Part shown: piece by piece, positions 44,401 to 59,400 of the stretch
How the letters are laid out: the number at the start of each line of letters is the position of its first letter
Numbering within the stretch: position 1 is the stretch's first letter
NCBI GenBank assembly: GCA_947462335.1
Contig: OX381706.1
Span: 15,166,784-15,230,783 of the forward strand
Reading direction: 5' to 3'
Source of the DNA: Harmothoe impar
Lineage: Eukaryota; Annelida; Polychaeta; Phyllodocida; Polynoidae
DNA: 64,000 bases
Notes under the pieces: generated by a model
What the model was told of the DNA's origin: nothing
What the model saw: the letters and a program-made list of their open reading frames with translations, nothing else
Database searches by the model: none
Position numbers and translations under genes: made by a program

Positions 44401-47400
44401 AGCCGCCTGCCTGCCCGCGTGTAACCCCGTGACGTTGGACGCCAACACCTTCGACCCCCGTTACTGTATGAACGACCTGCTCAAACTACTCAAGTGTGGG
44501 GCTGGTAAGAAGTCATGCCTCTTATTTCATATCTTCAATACTGAGTACTACAGTGGCCAAAGGGGGCTAAAAACCTGATTTATATGACGGTTTATTATTT
44601 TGAGTGGCCTAAGTATACAGATGAGACAGGTCATGAAATTATTGGCCAGAAGGCCCCCAACTTATATCTGGCATTCTGGGTAATCCCTTACCTAATAGGC
44701 TTATCCCCTCACCTCACAATTGGCAGAAGGTTGAGAAAGTGGTTGATTGCACCGCTATCAGTCTCATTGTTCTGGGGTGTCGAGGGGGCAGATAGGAGTT
44801 TACCCATAGTCCTTTGCCTTATCCAATATGGCCGTCAGGGGTGTTCTGTCCCAATATGGCAGCCCCCATGCCCCGATGTGTCTAAGCTGTATAACAACGG
44901 GACTTGCATATCCTGGTATCTCAGGTAGTTGGGGGCTAAACCCCCATATTTTATCAAGATCATCCCCCCCCCCTCACACCTGGAACAAAGGCAATGTGCT
45001 CTATCTAGGGTGGTGCTGATAAGAAATTTACCCATAATGCACTGCTCTGAAGTCGACGGGCCTAACCACAATGCATCTTTCTGATTCAAAATGACGGCCT
45101 CCATAGCCTAATGCCTACCGTAAAACCTTGCATATAAGCCTAACTTGTGTATAAGCCACACCCTGAGTTTGGGCCGATGCTATAAGCAGCACCAGAGATC
45201 TGAGTATAGTGACTTTTAGTACTCTACCATAGTAGCAAAACCTCACGTATAAGCCGCACCTTGACCATGGGCCGATGCCATAAGCCGCAACGCCGATCTG
45301 ACTCGCGTACTAGCCGCGGCTTATACGCGAGGTTTTACGGTAAGTTCAGTATACATGTTCTCCCCCACAGATGGCCGTAACCACGCCCCGTGCTGCCGGC
45401 GGCGCATGTTGCCCATCCCGTGCCTGGACTTCTGTGTCAACAACCCGCCGTCCAGCCTCACCGACGACCTCAACGTGTGTCTGGAGAGGGCCAGTGACAT
45501 CACAGCCTGCTTCGTAGAGGGACAGCGTGAGTAGAGGTTATCGGCTAAAGGGGAATTACTAGTACATCATAATAGTCAACAGTTTAAGCCAATAGTGCTT
45601 TAGTACATAAGTAATATGTAGTAGAAATAGTACAAGTGACGTGCTGTATAAGTGTTATAAGCCAAGGACAAGGTAATTGTCCAAGGCACCAGCTGTGGAT
45701 AATTACCATTGCCCAAGGCTTATAACACTTATGCAGCTAGTTACGCAGATCACATCTGACAGTAGGAGAGTGTGATCAATGAACTGCATCCACATACAGT
45801 CAGGAAATTACTTTTGTTTTCTCAGCCAACTGTGGTTTAGGTGAACTTAATCTGATCATTCTGATGGTATGTTGGCCAATTATTTGCATGGAAGACCGCC
45901 CTGTGAATTTTCCGCAATATAGAATTCCAAAATTAAATTGAATTTCAGACCTGCTGCCGTCAGCCCCTCAGAGGGTGCGTGTGACGCCGCTGACGTCACA
46001 CAGCCTGCACGCTAAGTGGGAGCAGCCCGCGGAGAAGGCCGATACTCTCACCGGGTACCGGGTCTTCATACGGGAGGAGGGCAAGGCCTCTTACAACAGT
46101 GTAAGTTAACTTTAAATGACATGGTGCAATTATTATCCATATTTTAGATCCTATTGAATGAAATGTCCTCTATTGGCAACAATAGCCCAAATAGAGGGGC
46201 CCATGTGGCCCAAGTATATTTTTTTACAGTATTTGTTCAATGTGTGGACTTATGCCTCAGTGTGGGGTATCTCTGTTGGGCCAATGATATTTGGTGTTTA
46301 ATCTAGTGTTTCTGAACTCAGACAATAACGTGCAGGTTAAATTAAAGGTTATTGTCAACCTCACCTGGAACTGTTGTGTAAATCATCGCTTCAGCGAAAG
46401 GAACCTTAATGTCCGTCATGACGTACCATCACTGCATGAATGTTGGCATTTAAGTAAATTAAATATACTGAAAGGAACATTTTCAGCATATCTTATTCGA
46501 GAAAATACCGTGACATTTACATTACTGAACTTAAAACGTTAAGGTGTTTTAAGGCATCTTAGATTTGCTTAAATTGAGGTAGTGTATGTAAGCATGACAT
46601 TTATTACTGTGTTGATGAGAGTTGCAACCCTGAGCAATATCAATATTGTGCCAGTCTTTCAATGAGCAAGTTATTTTAATTCCTCCTCCCCTCACAGAGT
46701 GATGTCACAACCAACGAGCAGCTCACCCTGGATGGTCTGACCGGGCTGAGGACGTACGAGGTGTACGTGGCTGCCATCAACGCTCATGGCTCCAGCCTGC
46801 CCTCCTACATTGTTAAGGCTACCACTCTGGGATGTAAGTTGAGACATTATGCAGTCATCTATCAAGGTTTAAATACAAAGTTAATTTTCATACAATAGAA
46901 TTATGTAGATAAACTGTACAAGAGCTCTATCTTGGATCATCCTTAGGTTAGACAAATATAACAACTGTTATTGACATGTATTGGTATCAAAAGTGCATCA
47001 AAAAGGAAGCATTGTGTACCATTGGTATGGCTTTCTGGGCATATTTTGAAACTAACTTTAATGTTCTAATCAATTTCAGCAATTCAAATCACTCCAACAA
47101 CCCAGGAGGGATTCCCAGGTATGTTAATAATATTTTAACATAAAATACTGTCAGCCAATCACTGATGCTCTTTAAACATAAGAATAAACAGGATTAAAGA
47201 TTATAACTAAAGCTTTATTCTAAAAAGGTAACCTTGGTACTCTAACAGGGTACCTTTAAGCCATTAGAAAACAATTGGGATTTCAATATTCTGGGCTCTC
47301 AAACCCCACATGACACATCAAGTAGATCTGATCTTGCAAAAAAGGTTCAAGCAAAAAACGCCCTGGCCTTAATTATCTCTTACACAAACGTTAGGTGATA

Positions 47401-50400
47401 TCTCAACACCTAATAAAAGGCTTAATTTCCTTAATAAGTCTAATGGCTGTAACTATGCGTAACTAATAATTGGGGTTTCAAAATACAAGGTTCTCAAAGA
47501 GTGTCATGAAAAAATGATTTTGGCCTTAACTCAAACTTGATGTATATATTTATGCTTAAAGAAAGGCTGAAATCCCAATATACAGACAAATACCAACGCC
47601 CATTGATACTGTCCCTGACGCATGTCACTCGTGGCAGCCATTAAATGAAGGAAAGATAACTTTTTCTTAGATCATTGAAAACTGCCTCATTGTATCTTTT
47701 TAAGAATTGGTTGTTTCCAGTCCTTAAGCATAGTAAATCTTGTATTTAGAAATATATAAATATCTTCACTGTAACAATCTGTTGTTGTATTTAGAGTGCT
47801 GTGCGCGGCGCGGTGTGTCGCCGCAGTGTCAGACCTTCCTGTGCTCGGGGACCAGTATGCAGAGCACGGCCCCCGGCATGTCCGACTGTCTGTCTGAGAT
47901 GGACAAGGTCTTCACATGTATGGCAGGTAGGAGGATATTTTTCATAAATTCTTTGTGGTATAGGTGTTTGTATGTTACATTTAAGGCAATGTTGAATCAA
48001 ATAATTTTCTCAGATGTGCTGGTGATGTTTACATTGCTCTTGTTATGCAAATCTTCCGATAGTCACTCATTGGAATAATGTCACCATGAGAAACTGTTTA
48101 AGGATAGACACTACCCCCCTCTTTCCAGGTAGAAAATACACATTAAATGATCTGTAACTTGGTGAGTTCTTGTCCGAGCACTACTTATTATACATCATTA
48201 CAACCGTATGTAATGCCCCTTCAATATTCATTGTGTTAAAATGGCTGTTGCTAGGGAGGGAATGTGAATGGAACAAAAACGTTCCATTTTAGCTTATTTT
48301 TCTTTGAACGCCATATGGTATGGAATTTTATCAGAGTTAGCACTTTTTATGATTCAAATGTATTCTAGACATGATTCAGCAGGGAACCGTCATTTTGTTA
48401 ATGGATATTCCTATTATTAAGGTCTACAGAGCTACCGTAAATTCCCGCGTACTACCCGCGGGTTGTACGCGAACCAAACTCAGCTTTCATTTGATACCAG
48501 ACATGCCTATATAGGGTGCGGGTTATACGAGGGTTTTTATCACTATAGAATAGTACTAAAATTGAAATTCTCAGATCAAAAAACGGGTTATAGGATCCCC
48601 CTAAGTTGGGGGTGCGGGTAATACGCGAGATGCGGGTAGTACGCGGGAATTTACGGTAGTTAAAGTAAGAAAAATAGAAAGAAATGGTGATTTTTTCAAT
48701 TTTATTGATTTTTTCCCAACTTTTTTTCTTTAGATAGCTCTGTAGACCTTAATAATAGGATAATCTATTAACAAAAAGACGGTTCCCTGCTAAATAATGT
48801 CTAGATTACATTTAAATCATCAAAAATGTTAATTTTGATGATATTCCACCCCTTAGGGCTGTTCAAAAAAGAATTACTCAAAAAAGAACGTTTTTGTTCC
48901 ATTCACATTCCAACCCTAGCAACGGCCTTACTAGTCCAAGAAATTTGAAAGGGGTATTTTATATGGTCATAATGGTGTATAATAAGTAATGCTCGGACAA
49001 AAACTCACCAAGTTATAGATCTTTTAATGTGTATTTTCTGCCTGGAAAGAGGGGGGGGGGTAGTCCCCCTCCAATTTTAAAGCTGGATTACTAAATGCCA
49101 GGAACATTTTTTTAACTTTTAACTCTGCTCCATGCAGATATTCCACTTGACCTAGAAATGTTTTTATTTCTTTTGATTTTTAAGGAATTTATGTGACACA
49201 AAACCAGACACTAAGATTTCAATTATTTGGCGTTTATTTGGTTGTCATATAGTCAATCGACATTGTACAAGTATTTGGCGTTTTTGGTATCTTTCAAACT
49301 AAATTTATACCTGTGTTTGTTTCTGTGTTTGTTTTGCTAGCTGAGCGTAACCACACGAGTTGCTGCGTGATGCGGGGGGTGCCGTCCCACTGTTACCCGG
49401 TGTGTGCCGGCAGTCTGCAGCGCACCGACCTCACCACCCTAGACTGCTTCACACAACACATGCCCAGCATCATCAGCTGCTTCGAGGAAGGACGAGGTCT
49501 GTAAATACTTATTTAGTTTCTAAAGGCTTCATTAATGTTATTGTGATAAAGGACTATGCTTCTCATGGGATATCTTGCACTTACTTGACCTACTTATACC
49601 ACAAGTAGCCTCAAACATATTCTGGCCTTTTTTTCAATTGTACTAAATATTCCTCTGACTGGTCACATAGGGTCTTACTTAGATACACTTTGAAGACTAC
49701 ATGAAGATTCACATGCACCATAAATTAGTCATTAGAATGTGTTTTGATAATGTAAAATCTTATGATCAGAAAATTGGATCCTATTGATTTGGAGCTCTTG
49801 GAATTAAGGGCAGTGGATCCAAACCTGACCCTCTAAAGGCTGAGGATTTTAGGTTCCCCTGAGGATTCTATATTTATCTACATCTACCACTTTACATATC
49901 TGTAAACTTTAGTAAATAAAAGTTCTTTAATGACACATTTTTTTATTTAAATAAAGGTTCATTAGTCACATGACAATGATGTGACCAAGTTGAAAAACAC
50001 TTTTTTATTCCTCAGGTACCCTTCCTGGTCCTCCGAATAACTTTGTGCTGTCCCAGGTGTCAGACAAGTCGGCCATCGTGTCGTGGGAGCCCCCGACCAG
50101 CCACCCCGAGCTGGTCCAGGAATACATCGTCAGCTACGGAGAGGCCACGGGAGTCAAAGTCAGAGTGAGTAGAGATATTAGCATCATTATGTTATACTAT
50201 TCATAGAACCAATGCTAATGTTTAGTAATAAAATGTATATTTGTATTGTGACTGTACATTGGTACCCCAATTTTTTATTGTGTCACTGCATCGAATTTTA
50301 GAATAGTGACTTTTAGTGGTGTCAAATTTTGGAAGTGCTGTGTCACTAGGTTACACGTATTGAATTTTACCGATGTATAGTCACTGTATTGTTTACATTT

Positions 50401-53400
50401 TGATTTGTACTATGAATACAAAAGAGTTATAGAGTTCCTGATAATAATTTGTCATAAACATTGTGGTTTCTCTCTTGCAGGTGCCAACACGAAGTTTGAT
50501 GTTGACCTTGCTTGACCTTGACCCCAGTACCAAGTATGATGTGAAGGTGTCAGCAGTGAATGATGTGGGATCCAGCCTGCCGACACCCGACATTGTCTTC
50601 CTGACCTACTACAATGAAGGTGGGTGGTCTCTCATCGGCTACTATACTTAATGTTGGACTTACTGGAAAGCCCCCCAACTGTGAGGTCATTATGGTCCAC
50701 ATTGATATTATCTATCAAAATGTAGACAATATCTACCCTAAGTGTCTTTACAGGCACTTTCAATCAACTTCAGAACCTCATGGTTACCACATTTACCACT
50801 AGTTTTACAACTAACAGTGGGATACCTTGAAGATAGTACTAACCCCTCCCCACATTATATTGCCCTACTTATTTAGGTATTCAGTCCAGCTATGAGCTGA
50901 TTGGAGATCAAACAAACGCGGTGCCCTGTGCTGGGTGCAGTCAGTAGGGTCAGTCCAGGTAAAATCAGCCAATGGGGATCACTTATAAACCATGGTAGAA
51001 CCGTACAAAATATGGAGCTCTCACTCTGTTAAAGAGTGGCACATCTTAATGCACATGGTGTGACTGTGTCTTAACTTACAAAGGCTCCCCTCATAGAGTT
51101 GTGTAAGGCTGCTGCAGCAATAGGACTGAGTATAGACCCAGATGGGCTGACAGAAGACAGGGAGGAAGTTATTAAGGACAAGGTTATTGTAGACTGGGGT
51201 CAGTTACCTCGACCTAATACATGTACCAGAGACATGAGTTATCGAACTGCATCCATGAGCAGGTGCATCCATGAGCAGGTGTTCTGTAGAGCATGTATGC
51301 ATACTGAGTACAGCTGCATTTTCATCCCCATACTGACCCTCAATTGGCACCAATCGCCCATATCTGTGCCTCTACATGCCTAAAAATTGACATGGGTGAC
51401 ACGGCAACACGGGCCTTTTATAAATTGACACGGGCTACACGGCCCTTAAAAATCAACATACACAGACCTTTTTATTGACCCTGGTATATTCTATATGGAT
51501 AAAAATCGACACGGCAACCCGGCCTTTTTTCTAAAAATCAAATGGTCAAATATGTGAGTACCAATGTAGAGGCACATATATAGCACTGGCTGATCCCAAC
51601 TGGCTGGTTTTACCCAGACTGACCCTGTTGCCTGCTCCCAGCACAGGGCAGTGGGTTTGTTTGATCCCCAATCACCCATAAATAGAACCGACTGGTTACC
51701 CTTATTGACTAGGGGATACTGAACGATACAGATGGGAATTGAGATAATCTGTAACTAAAGATATTGAATTATAGTATCAAAGGGAATATGTGAACATGTT
51801 CAATGTGATTTATTTTACGAGATTCAAAACATTTGTTGTAATTTCATCCATAAATTTGTTGGTGTTACAATCTCTCTGTTTTATACAAACTTTCCCTTAT
51901 TTTTTCTTACTTATAGGAGACGTTGCACCATCCCTTGCTCCTGCCATCACAAATCAAGGCCCACCACCAACAATAGAAGGTAGGTGAAATTATGTGATGC
52001 TCCTGACATAAACTGTAGCAGAGGTTTTCGAAATTAAATTGGAAATTAAACCAGTCCCAACATGTGTAATCTGGTTCAAAACCACAAAATCATCAGGAAA
52101 TATTACCACATGTATACCCTACCATCATATTTTATGCCCTAGTGTATGTGTTAGATAGACTACACCTGGACACAGTTCTTCCATATACCCACTGCCCCAC
52201 CAGGTTGAGATGAGGTGTTATACCCCGAGTCGATGACCAGTGGGCAGTAGGTAAGTGGAAGGACGCTGGCCAGGTGTAGTCCATCTGACTTAACCCTCGG
52301 GTATGCAAAATAACCAAGGCGTCAAGTCTTTGTCTTAGCCCTCCACCGTGGGTTAATTAGTAGTTATGCCACAGCTATGTCTTCATTAATCATTATATTG
52401 GTGTGCATGGTCAAGCTTGATCACACGTCGCAGATGATTGGTATGATTATACTTTGTTTATAAGTATGATTTGTTTGTTTGCGTCTCGCAGAGTGCTGTA
52501 CAACAGAAAGCGTAAAGCCACAATGCCGGCCGCTGTGTTCCTACAACACCAGTTATGCCGACATGGATGTGGATCTTATATTGGAGTGTGAGAGCGACAT
52601 TGGCAAGGCACTCATGTGTGGAGCAGGTACGAACCAAATCTCTCAACTAAAAGGTTATATTGAAACTAGCCATGTTTCATACAAAAAGATTATAAGCAGT
52701 CACATGTGAGATTTATAAAGGTTTTAACCTCTTTGTATGAATTTTAAGGGGTAATAAAGTGGGCCCTTTGGACCTTGTGTTATCATGAACTTTGATAAAC
52801 GCTTTAGGTGTGTTCAGTGTATTTTACAGATCTAAGGAGAGCCATTTCCTGAAAAAAACATGAATTTCGATAATTATCATAACTAGCGCCGTGCCCCTTT
52901 TCTGCTTTCATTGGGCTGACCCCTTACCACCCTGATACATTCCTTTAAGCCCTAGTATAATTTTATTTTATATCATTTAATACTTACTTATCATCTTTCC
53001 CCCACCAGCTGGCAGTAACCACACCAGTTGTTGTCAGCAGCGGGAGATCCCTGACCTCTGCCTGCCGTTCTGCGCCTTTGACCAGAGCACAATGGACGCC
53101 TTCGTCTTTGACTACGCTCACATTGCCTGTGTGTATCTGTCATCAACCATCCAACAGTGCATGGTACAGGGCATAGGTGAGTACTTCATTTTGTATTGAT
53201 ATTCATTTAGTACTAGTTCGATAGTTTCAGCATTCAGTATCAAAACAAACTTTTTTGTTACCCTTTTGCCATTGTCTATTTTCTAATCAAGAGTAATATG
53301 TTAATTTCTCAAGTTAAGTTTATTGGCAATTTGTTTACAATTGATTTGTAAATTGCAGTTCTGGTGTGTCCTAATAATTGTACTAATATAACAAACAGGT

Positions 53401-56400
53401 TGTTGAAAGTATATAATGGTTCTCTATTCATCATACTGATGTTAACACCAGAAGTTATAAAACTGTAATTGATACCTGGGGACAAGTGAAAGGTGGCAGA
53501 CGAGAACACACTTAGTCTAAATGCAGTATATTCATTCAGAAAATCATATCTGGTTTTAAAAGTGGAAATAGTGATATATGAGATTTTACATACTATATGA
53601 ATACCACAACTACTACTTGGATGCCTATAAACATTGTTGATTTCTGAATGATTAAGTTTTTACATTGAAAATTGAATTGAACACCTATAATTGCAGCCAC
53701 CCACCCATCGTGGCCGGAGCAGGTGCGTATACAGAACTACACGACACACACCATCAGTGTGACGTGGCAGGCCCCCCGCCGCCCGGGTACCAGCGGGGCG
53801 CTCCAGTACGTGGTACGCTGGAGGAAGGTCAATGTGGAGCAGTTCTGGCACGAGGTAAGACATTACATATACTGTAAAAGAAGTAGATATAATATAAGTG
53901 AGTCACTGTATAAGTGCTATAAGCCAAGGACAGGGTAATTCTCCAAAGTGCCAGCCACAGATAATGACCATTGTCCAAGGCTTATAACACATATGCAGCT
54001 ACTCACGCGTATCCATAGCTAACTTAGACTCACAGTCAGAGAGGCTGCCCAATGGACCGCATCCACATACTGACTTGTATGTAATATAAAGTCAGGCCAT
54101 ATCTCTTGTTCTCTTGTTTAGACCATGAATATACATGCACAAGCACAGGTATTTATAGATTCAGAGAACAATATTATCATAATATAATATGAGGTACATG
54201 GTCTAGACATAATATAGAATAATGATAGATCAATTCAATCTACAATTTTGGAGTTTCACATTTGCAAAACAAATTTCATCAGCTATTAACAGGTAAACAC
54301 TACATGCTCTACTTCCATTTAATATAACATGTCGTTTTCCCACATCGTCTCCCCAGAAAACAGTGTCCGGCTCTACCACCGGCTATATCATCCAGAACCT
54401 GAACACAGACCAGGCGTACGAGGTCTCCGTACTAGCCGCTGGAGGTGAACAAAGAAGTCTGCCCGGAGAGACCTTCGAGGTCACCACCTTGCCATGTAAG
54501 ACACATACTACTATTAGCTCAAATCATTGTCAACATCTGAGAGAAGATATACATGAGAATTTACGTCAGCTCATATCAGTGCCATAGTATGCCTCAGACG
54601 TTTGTCTTGATGCACTAACACATCACTGATGAGTCACGTGTCAGGGCTGCAGTGGTTCTCAGCCCGGAATTTTACTTAACTGATGGGGTCACCAGGATGA
54701 ATGAATGGTTACATGGTTACTTGAATTTATATCGGTATTGATATATTTGGAGGTAAATTAAGGGAACAATAAACTTTGAGGGAAAATATAATTACAAGAA
54801 CTTCAGATATTGTCTTCTCACCTAGATCATAATCATTTTTTGTAGTGAGCGTTCCCACGCCCGTGTTACTGCCCAACCTCAACTTTACTGCTCCCAGCGA
54901 TATCTCAGGTAAGTAGTTGCACCACATTATTTAAGTTACTTAAAACCATCATCATGTCATAAAGCTCCAAAAACTGTACATCTGATAACTGAACTTTTGA
55001 ATGAAATACATGTCATTTGATAGTTCACTGTAATCATGAAGTCCATATACTAGACTAAACCTTTTTACATAGGTTCTTGCACATAGGATGATAACTCAGA
55101 GAGCAGTTGATGACCAGTTATAGATCATGTGTGCTATGTATTCAAAGCATTTCATATAACTATTTCTTATTGTCATGACCAAAGGAGTTGCATGAAGAAA
55201 GCCTGTACTACTAGAGGTAAAAATCTATTGAATATCATGAAGGAGAAAAAAATATTAACAACAGCAACAAAAATACATATGTTACATCCTGGTAATAAAG
55301 TTGGATGTGGCTTTCAGAGTGCTGTAAGACAGAAGGAGTGAAGGCTGAGTGTATGAGCGGGTGTGACGGCACCTCGGTGGTCAAGATAGAAGAGGTCTGC
55401 GCTACCGATCTAGACAAGCTACTCAGGTGTTCTGCAGGTAAGAACATTATGACTCATTCATACCATCACTAAAGCAGTGGTGGATCCAGGATTGTCTAGA
55501 GGGGGGGCCCAAACCTGGCCAACCTAGAGTGACTATCTGTTTCCCATGCAAGAAGCGCATCACCCGTATTAAGGGCGTATGGGGGCTTGTCCCCCAGGAA
55601 AATTTTGTCGATCTAGCCTTGAAATGGTACATTCTCACGCTTTTTAGGACACCTCCCCCCCCCCATCCAAATCAGGGGCCCTTAGTCAGGTCCTATGCAT
55701 CATACTCCACAATCTCAGTATCTCTTTCCTTCTTTTCTTCTTTTTTCTTTTCTCTTCTTTCTCTTTTTCTTCTTTTTTTTGGGGGGGCCAAGGCCCGTCG
55801 GGCGCCCCCTGGATCCGCCAATGTAAAGAGCACTGCTTTATTAATGAAGTGCATGGGACTCATCAAGTCACCTCTCTAGACCTTCAAGCAAATAGAGGAG
55901 GACTACAAAGCTCTGGCATTAAGCCCTGATTAAAGATGATAAATAATCAAACTTTCATGCTTTCATTAAGTGGGTATTATTATAATCAGATATTATTATA
56001 ATCAGAAATTATAACTCCTATTGCACTTCCTTTTGCCGATTTTCATGTATTCATTTCACATTCATGTACATACATTTTCAATTCACAGATAACCGTGATC
56101 ATCGTCCATGTTGTACAAGAAACAACGTTCCGGAGGAGTGTCTGGGATTCTGTCTCGGAGACGGGAAGATTGAACACTTCGTAAGCATGCTGTGTCTGAG
56201 CTTCAGCCAGGAGATTCTCACCTGTTTCCATGAGGGATATGGTAAGTAACTAGGGAGATCCTCACCTGTTGTCATGAGGGATATGGTAAGTAAGTAGCTA
56301 AGGAGATTCTCACCTGTTGCCATGAGGGATATGGTCAGTAACTAAGGGGATCCTCACCTATTTACCAAGTAACTAAGGAGATTCTCACCTGTTGCCATGA

Positions 56401-59400
56401 GGGATATGGTCAGTAACTAAGGGGATCCTCACCTATTTCCTAGGTAACTGAGGAGATTCTCAGCTGTTGCCATGAGGGATATGGTCAGTAACTAAGGGGA
56501 TCCTCACCTATTTACCAGGTAACTAAGGAGATTCTCACCTGTTTCCATGAGGGACATGGTAGCTAACTGAGGGGATCATGTCGTAATTTTATGAGAAATA
56601 AAGGAAGCAACTAAAAACACTTGGCTGAGCTTTACCTGTGATCAAGAATATCAATTACTTTCATACAAAAATAAGACATTCACTTATTCATTATAATGAG
56701 TGTTTGGATGCCCACTAAACTTCCTGACCGTAACTTCATTACTCCCTTTGATATCACATACTTCTTTGTACTTATATATATACTTATCTCCTTGCAGACA
56801 AACTACCCAGTTCACCAGTGGACTTCAGGATACAGGATATTGGATCGTCCTACGTTGTCATGACATGGGGGGAATCTGAGCATGGCGGCGATAACCTCCT
56901 GTATGACTTATTCTACAGAAAAGTGGGCCAGCCTGTGTATGCTAAAGTGGATGTAAGTAACCATGAACTATAGCACTCAAAGATCATGAGAACTTTCAAA
57001 TGGAACAATCAATAACATGTGTTTAACTAATATTTCTTCAAAGGACAATGCTATCAACCGGTGAAATCAACCAGTTTGGTTATAAGAGTTTTACAAAAAA
57101 TATGAAGATTTTGTCCAGAATCAAGGTTACATCGTATGATATAAATATCAGAACTATTTCAAATGTGATAAAATATGTAATACATATTAAAACATATACT
57201 TTATTGGATACTTTTAACATGAGAATCCAGTTTTGAAATCAAAGGTACTAGAAACATTAATGAAGTTCTGGTGTAGCCCTGAGCTTTATGCACTGTCTTT
57301 GTTACACACAAGACAGGCCTGTGCATCTATATTCATAATGCTGTTCTGTCTTTTTTTTCATTTCTTCTGTTTTCTGACTTCCCTCATTTTTCATCATCAG
57401 AACGTCAGACCCAACCACAACCTGACTGGACTTGAACCATTCACAACATACCAAATGTTTATAGTTGCTGAGAACACTTATGGAAATAGCCGACCTAGCC
57501 CTACCATTGATGTATGGACCTTAGAGGAGAGTAAGTACTTTTACTCTTATTTTTGAGAAAAAATACTTGAGTGTTGAATTAAATGTTTTCACAAACAACA
57601 TATATTCAATAAAGAAAGCATTGCCAGTATTGCCATCTCTCATAGAGAAAGTACACCAGTAATACAAATAAGTTATTGCTTGTAAGCAATAATAGATGTA
57701 TAGTAAAACTGATTCTTGTAAATAATTATGTCTATATTTGAAGAACTATAGTCTACTGGTTTCTTTCTCCTAGGTCTGCCAGAGGTCCATGTATGGCAGG
57801 TGCCAAATGGTAATGTACAGGAGAATACAGGTGTGGCACTTCACTGTATCAGTGATGGGGGCCCTGAAACCTACATCTACTGGATAGACCCCAAAGGAAA
57901 AGAGGCATGTATTTTAAAGGATTTCACGTAATTTACTCTACATGATGTTTAAGTCACAATCTTACATGTGTAATCAGTTTAGGAGTAAAAGTTGACAGAC
58001 AACAATTTATGTTATGATCAATTGAATTAAGATATGATAAATTAGATGAAAATAAAAGATAGTTAGGAAGGAATAGTATTGAAATGGATGTACCCAATAC
58101 TAACTAACTCTTACTATTGTTTACAGATACACGATTCCCTGATTGACTTCCAAAGCGTAAACCGGTCACACACAGGCAGATACACCTGTATTGCTGATGG
58201 ACGTAACGGTAACCGTGTCTCTAAGGATCTCTACCTCCATGTTATGTGTAAGTAACTAATCTTGTATCATCTAAATACTAAAGAGAATGTAGATGATCAA
58301 GGATATTAAGTACATGATATGTATGATAGAGCATGAGTTCTAAGAAATGATTCATTTGCAATATGTAAGCAGGTGTCCTTTTGTTTTGTTTTCCCAAAAT
58401 AGTAAAATAATTGGTTCTACCACCACTGCTTTATAAGACTAGTGTTCAAGACTTATCATTATAAAGAATAATTTGTAACATGATATCCATCCTATCTTTG
58501 AGGGAGATTATTCTTTCTCCTAATGACTATATTACAGCATGGCGTTTAGAAATCTGTTTATCCCTGCAATTATTCCAATAATACATAGCCAGAAGTTCAC
58601 TCCAATCAGTCTGAGCTCCTGGTTTCTCCACAAGTGGTGCCTTGGATCATATCACACGAGGCGTGTGATATGACAGAGGCGTAGGAAGCAAATCTTCATT
58701 GGGGGGGCCCAGGGGGGCCCGCTCCTACCAACTTTATGAATCGGTTTTTATGCAAGATGTATCATAAACACACTTATATTAGATTGTATGGAAAAGTAGT
58801 ATTTGAGGCCCCCTCTGCGCTCACTTTTTCTTATGCAGGAAAGGTAAGAATTGGAAATTATGTGTATCATATGACATGTCTTGACAAATTTTGGGGGGGC
58901 CCAAACATATTCAGGCCCCCCCTCCTCAGTATTTGGGGGGGCCCGGGCCCCCCTGGCCCCCCCTTTTCCTACGCCACTGTATGATCCAAGGCATCGCTTG
59001 TAGAGAAAACAGAGGTTCAGACTGATTGGAGTGGATCCTGTGTTTATGTTATGTGATTTATTGTTTTTTCAAACTATGCATTAAAAATGCATTTGGTTCA
59101 TAGCTATTTTGATGACATAACTAACAGTGGAGAACAGAGCCATGGAGAATGAGATTCAGTTTTGCCATGGGAGTGTGGAGAATAGCCCTTCTCACACAAA
59201 ACTATGGTGACATTGTTTCTCCACATGACATAATAAATCATATCCCTCAGGCATAGACTGTAGTAGTTGTATTTTATACATACAGATGGCCCAGAGGCTA
59301 CAGCAGTGGCTAAGGAGGTGAGTGTGGAGCCCGAGCGGGGTCTGACAGCGCGGCTACAATGTGAGTTCCGCGGGTTCCCCGATCATGTGACATGGCTAAA

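Noticed and set aside
44584..44928. 114-codon ORF in the intron between the DB halves of cassette 1
   Set aside because: It would interrupt the in-phase join of 44,504 to 45,371, and its residues resemble no domain; likely repeat-derived.
51099..51383. 94-codon ORF inside the 50,870-51,730 foldback
   Set aside because: The first half looks somewhat protein-like (TEDREEVIKDKVIVDW), but I recognise nothing, and no second exon or copy supports it.
55529..55879. 116-codon ORF with Ser/Phe-rich tract
   Set aside because: It lies in the MITE at 55,475-55,823 and its low-complexity part is a pyrimidine tract.
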